Source of the DNA: JAMCZU01 sp964479405
GTDB lineage: Bacteria; Patescibacteriota; UBA1384; UBA12157; JAENIV01
NCBI GenBank assembly: GCA_964479405.1
Contig: CAYZMA010000012.1
Location: 1-25,369 of the forward strand
Reading direction: 5' to 3'
Length of the DNA: 25,369 bases
Shown here: piece by piece, positions 19,856-25,369 of the stretch
How the letters are laid out: each line of letters opens with the position of its first letter
Position numbering within the stretch: position 1 is the first letter of the stretch
Translations under genes and position numbers: made by a program
Notes under the pieces: generated by a model
Databases searched by the model: none
Seen by the model: only the letters and a program-made list of their open reading frames with translations
What the model was told of the DNA's origin: nothing

Positions 19856-20721
19856 AACTTGTAGAATTAATAATTGATATTTTAGAAAAGTCAGAGACGC
19901 CATTGAAACAGGGCGAAATTTTGTCTGTAGCAGAAAAACATCCTGCATACAAACATTGCGATGAGCTACATAATGTTCAGATGCCTTTGTCTGCCGTTGC
20001 GCGTTGTCTAACAAAATATTCAGGTGGAAGCAATCCTGTTTTTGGAATTTATTTTGAAGGAAGAGACAAACAAAGTCAAAAAAGATTTTTTCTAAAGACA
20101 AAAAATATTCCTGAAGTAAAAACTATCCCTGAGTCAAGTCTTCATCCATATTTAGTTAAATTTGCAAAAGAAAGATTCAATGTGCACTGTAAGACAATTA
20201 ATGCTCTTAAATTTATAAAAATGAGAGATAAAATTGGAAAATGGACTAATCCAGATATTGTAGGGATAAATCCTGCTATTCTTAATCTCAACCCTCTTTT
20301 CCAAAAAGAAGTTGAAAAGCTTGGGATTGTATCAACAAAAGTAGTTCAGTTTTACAGTTTTGAGCTGAAACTAAAAATAGATAAAAGCAATATTACAGAG
20401 TGCTATTTTCAAGCGGTTTCCAATTCCAGTTGGGCCAATTTGGGATATTTAGTGGTAGGCGATTTAGATACCGATCCCATTTTTCTTTCAAATCTTGCAC
20501 GACTTAATAATGGATATGGGATTGGTGTTATCAAACTTAATTTGGATGACCCATCAAGTAGTGAGATAATTGTTTCTGCTAGAGAACGAGAAATTATTGA
20601 CATAAACTTCATGAACTTCTTGTCAGGAATCAATCATGATTTTTACAACTTTATAGAATCCGCATCTAATATTATTACAACGAAAGAGGTCAAAACAAAA
20701 GATTTTGATAAATTATTATGA
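19852..20721 (+). CDS. HrgA-family protein: HARE-HTH plus PD-(D/E)xK-like nuclease domain
   Basis: 289 residues from the ATG at 19852 (ATGA coupled to the upstream gene; the TTG at 19834 is less likely). Residues about 1-80 are a HARE-HTH winged-helix (LVELIIDILEKSETPLKQGE, ALSAVARCL-like helix). The C-terminal part has D135 (NPDIVGI) and E171-x-K173 (YSFELKLKI), a plausible restriction-type active site, followed by the HrgA/COG2958 signature FQAVSNSSWANLGYLVVGDL and YGIGVIKLNLDDPSSSEI. In Helicobacter pylori, hrgA replaces a restriction gene at its locus. Likely role: defence or modified-DNA response; unproven. Confidence 0.75.
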   Translation: MKLVELIIDILEKSETPLKQGEILSVAEKHPAYKHCDELHNVQMPLSAVARCLTKYSGGSNPVFGIYFEGRDKQSQKRFFLKTKNIPEVKTIPESSLHPYLVKFAKERFNVHCKTINALKFIKMRDKIGKWTNPDIVGINPAILNLNPLFQKEVEKLGIVSTKVVQFYSFELKLKIDKSNITECYFQAVSNSSWANLGYLVVGDLDTDPIFLSNLARLNNGYGIGVIKLNLDDPSSSEIIVSAREREIIDINFMNFLSGINHDFYNFIESASNIITTKEVKTKDFDKLL

Positions 20722-21008
20722 CAAAAACACGACGATATTTGACATTGATTGAAAATAAAATTGAGAATCTCGATTTTATATTTTTAAATAAAATTCAAGT
20801 CCATTTATCTTACAAGAACCTATATTTTCTAGCGTGCCTAAGCGAAGTAATTCATGAAGAATCAAACAATACATCTGCTGTTGTAAAAAATTTTAACATG
20901 AATGATTTATTAAGTTATCTGAACAAAAAAGCCGAGTATCTTTATCTTAATTCAAACATATCCGAACAACTTCAAATGGTAATACTAGCAAAGAATGGTG
21001 TAGATTAA
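20718..21008 (+). CDS. Hypothetical protein, third gene of the defence-like operon
   Basis: A 96-residue helical protein (TLIENKIENLDFIFLNKIQV, YKNLYFLACLSEVIHEES, LLSYLNKKAEYLYLNS) with no recognised motif. The start overlaps the HrgA-family stop by 4 nt (ATGA), so it is translated with it and probably works in the same system. The 140 bp after it contain no gene. Confidence 0.7.
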   Translation: MTKTRRYLTLIENKIENLDFIFLNKIQVHLSYKNLYFLACLSEVIHEESNNTSAVVKNFNMNDLLSYLNKKAEYLYLNSNISEQLQMVILAKNGVD

Positions 21009-21136
21009 ATTATACCAAAGACCGACACTAGAGAAGCGATCCAGTTGTTTTAAAAAAAGTTAGCAGACATTCCGTCTAGTCTTTTCTCAAAGGTTGATTA
21101 TAAATTATACAAACAAGAAAACCATGAAATGAAAAA

Positions 21137-21161
21137 AGATAGGCTAAATCCTATGCCTTCC
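21137..21161 (-). terminator. Weak terminator after desulfoferrodoxin
   Basis: Minus strand ATAGG pairs with CCTAT (loop ATTTAG), followed by CTTTTTT. The stem is short and overlaps the gene end. Confidence 0.4.
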
Positions 21162-21525
21162 ATAAACCATGAATATTGCAATATTCGCGAACAATAATTT
21201 CAGAAGCCTTGATCTCAAATTCAGCCTCGGGTTTATCTCCCGGTTTTAAATGCTCTCGTAAAATTTTTCCATCGGCAACAATTTCAATCCATTGAATATA
21301 GTGCTTTTCTTCCATTGGATGAGGAATTGAACCAACTTTAACTTTGACAATATTGCCCTCTTTTTCAATCACTGGCAGATGTTTTTCAAAGCCTTCGTCT
21401 TTAGTTTTTTCTGTCAAAAGTTCCATCGGTTTGCCACAGCAAACTAAAGTGCCTCCGCCGGCAAACAAAACTTCAACAATGTTACCACAGACGCTACACT
21501 TATAGATTTGATTTTGAGTGATCAT
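21151..21525 (-). CDS. dfx: Desulfoferrodoxin (superoxide reductase, class I)
   Basis: Reduces superoxide to hydrogen peroxide without releasing oxygen, in the cytoplasm; typical of anaerobes. Both iron centres are complete: the desulforedoxin Fe(Cys)4 ligands C10, C13, C29 and C30, and the active Fe(His)4Cys centre H49 (FEKHLPVI), H69 and H75 (IPHPMEEKHYIQW), C116 and H119 (YCNIHGLW), with the conserved K48 beside H49. Length 124. A good AAAGGAGA precedes the ATG. It lies 17 nt after the ABC permease stop on the same strand, so it is the last gene of that operon. Confidence 0.96.
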   Translation of the reverse strand: MITQNQIYKCSVCGNIVEVLFAGGGTLVCCGKPMELLTEKTKDEGFEKHLPVIEKEGNIVKVKVGSIPHPMEEKHYIQWIEIVADGKILREHLKPGDKPEAEFEIKASEIIVREYCNIHGLWKA

Positions 21526-21542
21526 TTTTTCTCCTTTTTTAA

Positions 21543-22625
21543 TTACTCATCGGTTAGTCTAAATTTTAAAATTGAAATCGTCAGCATTACAATAATCCAA
21601 GCAAGGACAATAACAATATTTAGAGGGTTCGTAAAAGGCGAAATGGTCTCTAGCCCAATTTGGCGAATCATTCGCAGAAGTGGCGCCAGTGGCAAATATT
21701 GAACAATACTATAAAGCCATTTTGGCAATTGATCAATCGGAAAAAAGACACCGGCTAAAAACATCATTGGAATAGTAATCGCCACCGACATGCCTTGAGC
21801 CGCATCGGTTGATTTGGCAACAGAAGAAACCATAAAACCAATTGACTGAAAAAGCAAACCGCCCAAAAGAGCAAATAAAAACAGTAAGGCAATATTACCA
21901 TAAATATGAGCGTGAAAAAAGAAGACCCCAACTGTCAATATTAAACTAATTTGAACAACATTGACCACCAAATGAGAAAATACTTCTGCCAGAACAAACT
22001 TCCAAGTTTTAAGCGGTGTAGTAGTAATTCGTTTTAAAATTTTATCTTCTCTGTAATTTGCCATCGTAATGGCAATACCTTGGACCGAACCGTTCATTAA
22101 AGCTAAACCAATTATCCCAATAAGAACAAAATCAAAATATGTTAATTCGCGACCATTGGTTTTTTCTTCAAGCACTGAAAAAGTTGGCTTGGCATTTAAT
22201 ATTTGGAAATCAACGGCGGTTAAAAATTGGTTGACATAACCAATAACAACTCCATTGACCTGACTATTAGCCGGATCATTAATAATTTTAATCTGCCGAG
22301 GCGCATTGGGCAATAAACTACCAAAATCTTTTGGCACAACAATAATGGCGCCGACTTGATTTTTTTTCAAAAGATCTTTGGCTTGTGTTTCACTAACATC
22401 GGTTTTAATTTTGAACAATTTTGAATCTTGAGCTGACGCTTGGAACTTTTGAGCAAGTTCGGTATTAGAATTGTTAATAAAAGCAATTGTGCCAACATTT
22501 GTCGTGCCACTACCAAAGAAAAAACCAAAAATAACGGTGAACATTAACGGAAAGACCAAACTCCAAAACAGCGCTTGCTTTCCCCGGACCATCATTTTTA
22601 AATTAGCTATAAATAATTTAAACAT
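21543..22625 (-). CDS. ABC-2 type exporter permease
   Basis: 360 residues: an N-terminal membrane helix (ALFWSLVFPLMFTVIFGFFF), a large extracytoplasmic domain (about 40-165), then five to six helices, including YFDFVLIGIIGLALMNGSVQ, LLFLFALLGGLLFQSIGFMV, AITIPMMFLAGVFFPIDQLP and VIVLAWIIVMLTI. This is the layout of the ABC2_membrane_3 (DrrB/YhgE-like) family. The start overlaps the upstream ATPase gene by 8 nt. It forms the transport pore with that ATPase; substrate unknown (drug, lipid or polysaccharide). Confidence 0.9.
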   Translation of the reverse strand: MFKLFIANLKMMVRGKQALFWSLVFPLMFTVIFGFFFGSGTTNVGTIAFINNSNTELAQKFQASAQDSKLFKIKTDVSETQAKDLLKKNQVGAIIVVPKDFGSLLPNAPRQIKIINDPANSQVNGVVIGYVNQFLTAVDFQILNAKPTFSVLEEKTNGRELTYFDFVLIGIIGLALMNGSVQGIAITMANYREDKILKRITTTPLKTWKFVLAEVFSHLVVNVVQISLILTVGVFFFHAHIYGNIALLFLFALLGGLLFQSIGFMVSSVAKSTDAAQGMSVAITIPMMFLAGVFFPIDQLPKWLYSIVQYLPLAPLLRMIRQIGLETISPFTNPLNIVIVLAWIIVMLTISILKFRLTDE

Positions 22626-23559
22626 CTTCCTCTTCCTTTATTCTGCTACCCGTCAATTCAATAAATAAATCTTCCAAAGTTGCTTTGCCAACTTTTAAAC
22701 TTTCCGGATTTTTAGATTGCAGAAGCCCAACCGCTCTGTTCAAGGCACTTTGACTTTTAATATTCATTTCGTAGTGAGAAGTTTTTCCCGGCAATTTAAT
22801 TAGGTCGCAAGCTTCTGCTTCACAGTCGCCTATTAGTCTTTTGATAAAAATAGGATCGTCTTTCTCTAGAATAAATTCAATTTTGTAAGGATGTTTAGTT
22901 TTTTCAATTAATCTGTGGGTTTGGTCGGAGGCAATTATTTTTCCTTTGTCCATAATCGCTACGCGGTCGCAAAGAATTTCCGCTTCTTCCATATAATGAG
23001 TTGTAAGAACAATTGTTTTACCTTGTTTTTTAATTTCCGAAATAATATCCCAAGTATGTCGCCTTGCCAATGGATCTAGACCAGTTGTTGGTTCGTCTAA
23101 AAAGACAATTTCCGGATCGTTAATCAAGCTGGCGATAATAGAAAATCGTTGTTTTTGCCCGCCGGAAAGATTGCGGACATATTGATTCGTCTTACTTTCC
23201 AGTTCAACCATTTTAAAAAGCTTTGCCTTTTCTACTTGTTTTTGGTAAAAACTGCCAAAGAGATCTAAAATTTCATTAAGCTTTAAATGATCATAATAGG
23301 CTGACGATTGAAGTTGAACACCAATTTTTTCTTTAATTTTTTGCCCATCGCGGGAAACATCAAGACCAAGAACTTTTATTTCTCCCGAAGTCGGTTTTCT
23401 TAAACCTTCAATAATTTCTAAAGTAGTTGTTTTGCCAGCGCCATTTTCACCCAAAAGCCCGAAAATTTCATTTTTCTGTACCTCAAAAGAAATACCGCTG
23501 ACGGCCGTTAATTTATCATATTTTTTGGTTAAATTTTTAACTTCAATAACATTATTCAT
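22618..23559 (-). CDS. ABC transporter ATP-binding protein
   Basis: 313-residue DrrA/CcmA-type ATPase. Walker A GENGAGKTTT (about 36-45), Q-loop in GVQLQSSAYYDH, signature LSGGQKQR, Walker B IVFLDEPTTGLD, D-loop and H-loop TTHYMEEA. The C-terminal about 90 residues are the extension typical of DrrA-like exporters (NRAVGLLQS, LEDLFIELTG). It overlaps the permease gene. HU is encoded 26 nt upstream on the same strand, so all four genes (hup, ATPase, permease, dfx) may be co-transcribed. Confidence 0.95.
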   Translation of the reverse strand: MNNVIEVKNLTKKYDKLTAVSGISFEVQKNEIFGLLGENGAGKTTTLEIIEGLRKPTSGEIKVLGLDVSRDGQKIKEKIGVQLQSSAYYDHLKLNEILDLFGSFYQKQVEKAKLFKMVELESKTNQYVRNLSGGQKQRFSIIASLINDPEIVFLDEPTTGLDPLARRHTWDIISEIKKQGKTIVLTTHYMEEAEILCDRVAIMDKGKIIASDQTHRLIEKTKHPYKIEFILEKDDPIFIKRLIGDCEAEACDLIKLPGKTSHYEMNIKSQSALNRAVGLLQSKNPESLKVGKATLEDLFIELTGSRIKEEEDV

Positions 23560-23585
23560 CTGACTTTTAATAGTATCACGCTTTG

Positions 23586-23861
23586 CTAACTTTTCAAAGA
23601 TTCAGCCAGATTACTACCAGCTTTAAAATGAGGCACTACTCTTTCCGGAATATCGTGTTGTTTTTGAGTTTTGGGATTAATAAAAGTCAGAGCTTTTCTT
23701 TTTCGGAGCGTAAAAGTACCAAAACCCAAAATGGTCACTTTCTCACCCTTAACCAAACCTTCTTTAATTGAGGCAATAAAAGCATCCAAAATTTTGGTGG
23801 CTTCGCCTTTGGTAATTTGGGCCTTTTCCGCCACCGAAGTAACTAATTCTTCTTTTTCCAT
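23586..23861 (-). CDS. hup: HU-family DNA-binding protein
   Basis: 91-residue nucleoid protein. Family landmarks: KEELVTSVAEKAQITKGEA, VTILGFGTFTLRKRKA and the DNA-inserting arm motif INPKTQKQHDIPERVVPHF (the usual Pro is in DIPE). Works as a dimer that bends DNA. A TATAAT box lies exactly 6 nt before the ATG and there is no Shine-Dalgarno, so the mRNA is probably leaderless. Confidence 0.95.
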   Translation of the reverse strand: MEKEELVTSVAEKAQITKGEATKILDAFIASIKEGLVKGEKVTILGFGTFTLRKRKALTFINPKTQKQHDIPERVVPHFKAGSNLAESLKS

Positions 23862-23867
23862 ATTTAT

Positions 23868-23890
23868 ATTATAACAAATCGTGGTATAAT
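23868..23890. promoter_or_regulatory. Divergent -10 boxes between hup and the MNT gene
   Basis: TATAAT on the minus strand (complement of 23868-23873) for hup and TATAAT on the plus strand (23885-23890) for the nucleotidyltransferase gene are 11 bp apart. Neither has a good -35. Transcription in one direction should hinder the other. Confidence 0.5.
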
Positions 23891-23924
23891 ATAAATAGTA
23901 GTTTTAGATAATAAGGATATTTAA

Positions 23925-24272
23925 ATGTTTAATCAAATTTTGCAGTTAAACCAAATCGAGAAGCAAGCTTTAAAAGAATTTAAGAACCAATTAATCAAAA
24001 AATTTGGTTCTAACTTAGTAATATTAAAATTATTCGGTTCCAAAGCCAGAGGCGATTTTCACAAAGAATCTGATATTGATGTGCTCGTGATCATTAAAAA
24101 TTTAAATCAAAAAGACAAAAAATGGATTATTGAATTAACATATGAACTATTACTAAAATATAATGACATCAATATTAGCCCAAGAATTTATTCTGAAAAT
24201 ACATGGAAATATTACGCAAGCCTGCCTCTTTCTTTCACTTACATAGTTGAAAAAGAAGGAATTAAATTATGA
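23925..24272 (+). CDS. Minimal nucleotidyltransferase (MNT antitoxin)
   Basis: 115-residue protein with the polymerase-beta-type motif LFGSKARGDFHKESDIDVLV: GS followed by a DxD metal site. The third Asp of the fold is likely in YNDINISPRIY. Of the MntA type, known to modify and silence the partner HEPN toxin by adding nucleotides. AAGGA lies about 8 nt before the ATG. It overlaps the HEPN gene by 4 nt. Confidence 0.9.
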   Translation: MFNQILQLNQIEKQALKEFKNQLIKKFGSNLVILKLFGSKARGDFHKESDIDVLVIIKNLNQKDKKWIIELTYELLLKYNDINISPRIYSENTWKYYASLPLSFTYIVEKEGIKL

Positions 24273-24670
24273 AAGAATTTCAGGTAAACCGCATAGAATT
24301 AAATGGTTTATTAAAATTGGCAAAAGAAAGTTTTGATGAAGCCAAAAATGATTTAAATGATGGTTTTATTCGAGGAGCAATTTCATCCTCATATTACTGT
24401 TTCCTGCATTTAATGAGAGCGTTACTTTTACAAAAAGGAATAATTACTAAAAGTCATCAAGGCGTAAAAATTAAATTTAATCAGGAATTTATTTTAAATG
24501 GTAGTATTGACAAAAAATTTGGCAAAATCATCTCTGATTTATTTGAAGATCGCTTAGATGCAGATTACGCACCATTGCAAAAATTCAGTAAAGAACAAGC
24601 TAAGGAAGCGATTGAATTTGCCAAGGAATTTTATGAAAAAGTTAAAAAAATAATATCTTCTAATCTTTAG
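24269..24670 (+). CDS. HEPN-domain protein (toxin partner)
   Basis: 133-residue all-helical HEPN protein: LLKLAKESFDEAKNDLNDGF, then RGAISSSYYCFLHLMRALL, GIITKSHQGVKIKF and DLFEDRLDADY. This is the uptake of the MNT-HEPN pairs in which HEPN is an RNase or tRNA-targeting toxin. The strict RxxxxH site of HepT toxins is not clearly present: candidate residues are R in the FIRGAIS segment and H in FLHL, so activity is uncertain. Its start overlaps the MNT stop (ATGA), supporting coupled expression. Confidence 0.85.
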   Translation: MKEFQVNRIELNGLLKLAKESFDEAKNDLNDGFIRGAISSSYYCFLHLMRALLLQKGIITKSHQGVKIKFNQEFILNGSIDKKFGKIISDLFEDRLDADYAPLQKFSKEQAKEAIEFAKEFYEKVKKIISSNL

Positions 24671-24678
24671 GTGGAAAA

Positions 24679-25278
24679 ATGACCACTGAAATTAAAGTCC
24701 GAACTTGAATTTAGGTCGCATTTGCCACCGTGGTAGTTTTAGGTGGCGGTTTTACTTATTGGAATCTTAAAGGAAACAAAAGTACTGTCTCGCCCACCAT
24801 TAGTCCGACACCGACAAAATCAGTTGCGGTTTCATCATCGAATAAAACTGCAACCCCAGCTACCACTAACACTCCAACACCATCTTCAACTGTGACACCA
24901 AACTTTCCCGTTCCTTCTGGCTGGAAATTAACAACAGTCCAGTTTCCAGAACCACAACCGCATAATCTACCAAGAGTAATCACCTATTTTACATTTTATA
25001 CAAAAGACACTTGGGTCTGTAGTGCTGCTGGTGATTACGATTACATCTGTTCAGAAGGAGATAACCGCTTATTTACTCTTGGCGATACAGGCTCTGGTAT
25101 AAATACGGAAACATTTCCAAGTGCCCAAATTATTGAAGTTACTACTAAAGATATAGCGGGCAATAGATACCCTCTTTTAATTACCTCATCGCCCACAAAA
25201 CCAGATATATTAGGATATTTAGACATTAATAGCAATACTGATATTCAAATAGTCAAAAAAAGCTTGGAACAAAAGTAA
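24679..25278 (+). pseudogene. Membrane-anchored protein with two N-terminal nonsense codons
   Basis: From GTG 24730 an open frame of 182 codons encodes a Thr/Ser/Pro linker (PTISPTPTKS, TPTPSSTVTP) and a beta-rich domain with two Cys (WVCSAAGDYDYICSEGD), probably extracytoplasmic. In the same frame an ATG at 24679, 5 nt after AGGTGG, starts MTTEIKVRT, then TGA, Ile, TAG, then VAFATVVVLGGGFTYWNLKG. Restoring the two stops as sense codons would give a normal signal anchor, so the gene looks recently inactivated; starting at GTG would keep only part of the membrane helix. No known family is recognised. Confidence 0.6.
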
Positions 25279-25369
25279 CTATTTTTCTAATTCAAAAATC
25301 TTAACCATATATGCTCCGTGTCAAGTCGTCAAACTACCTAACTGAAATGCAGTTGTTGGGTCAAATGAA
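25279..25369. other. Window-edge sequence without a supported gene
   Basis: Read on the minus strand, one frame gives FDPTTAFQLGSLTT, a TGA, then HGAYMVKIFELEK and a stop at about 25280. This could be the decayed or frameshifted 3' end of a gene entering from the right, but the piece is too short to assign. Confidence 0.25.

Noticed and set aside
24679..25369. UGA recoded as Gly or Trp (as in Gracilibacteria or SR1)
   Set aside because: TGA acts as a proper stop in several genes here (for example at 19853 and 20719), no conserved gene contains in-frame TGA, and the pseudogene also has a TAG.

Overview
The window looks like a chromosomal piece of a Candidate Phyla Radiation (Patescibacteria) bacterium, probably Parcubacteria-like. 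The basis is low GC, very tight gene packing, a ribosomal protein S16 with a long charged tail, a threonyl-tRNA synthetase reduced to its catalytic and anticodon-binding parts, and a limited set of metabolic genes. This placement is inference from gene content; no marker phylogeny was run. The genetic code appears standard: TGA is a normal stop here.

Layout. (1) 246-4283, plus strand: a translation cluster (rpsP, khpA, trmD, a zinc-ribbon protein, rplY, miaB). (2) 4284-8275: a complete diversity-generating retroelement (DGR). It has a DGR-type reverse transcriptase, an Avd-like accessory protein on the opposite strand, a 132-bp template repeat (TR), and a 626-residue target protein whose last ~45 codons are the variable repeat (VR). 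TR and VR differ at 18 positions; 17 are adenines in the TR coding strand and they change 12 of 13 Asn codons. (3) 8287-10087: thrS, directly upstream of the DGR target, and a divergent membrane protein. (4) 10092-14386, minus strand: a thymidylate cluster (dCMP deaminase, dcd-like, thyA, folA, glyA), interrupted by a GIY-YIG nuclease gene between inverted palindromic repeats. (5) 14465-17842: smpB, a membrane methyltransferase, a secreted CHAP peptidoglycan hydrolase, a small unknown protein, a candidate structured small RNA, a small DUF3800-like ORF and tmRNA. (6) 17950-19389: an XRE-Hsp20 fusion, uridine kinase and tRNA-Val(GAC). (7) 19454-21008: a three-gene operon with a shortened restriction-enzyme-like protein and an HrgA-type nuclease. 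(8) 21151-23861, minus strand: HU, an ABC exporter and a desulfoferrodoxin. (9) 23925-25278: an MNT-HEPN toxin-antitoxin pair and a decaying membrane-anchored protein.

Two themes stand out. First, the DGR is complete and unusual: avd runs antisense and head-to-head to the RT gene, and the TR seems to have its own promoter and terminator. Second, short palindromes (several bounded by GTCATTC/GAATGAC-like ends) lie in frame inside at least six conserved protein genes (rpsP, trmD, miaB, thrS, dcd, thyA), perhaps in tmRNA, and on both sides of the GIY-YIG gene. This resembles the Rickettsia palindromic elements.

Several genes (smpB, hup, udk, the small coiled-coil gene) have a -10 box only 6-9 nt before the start codon and no Shine-Dalgarno sequence, which suggests leaderless mRNAs.
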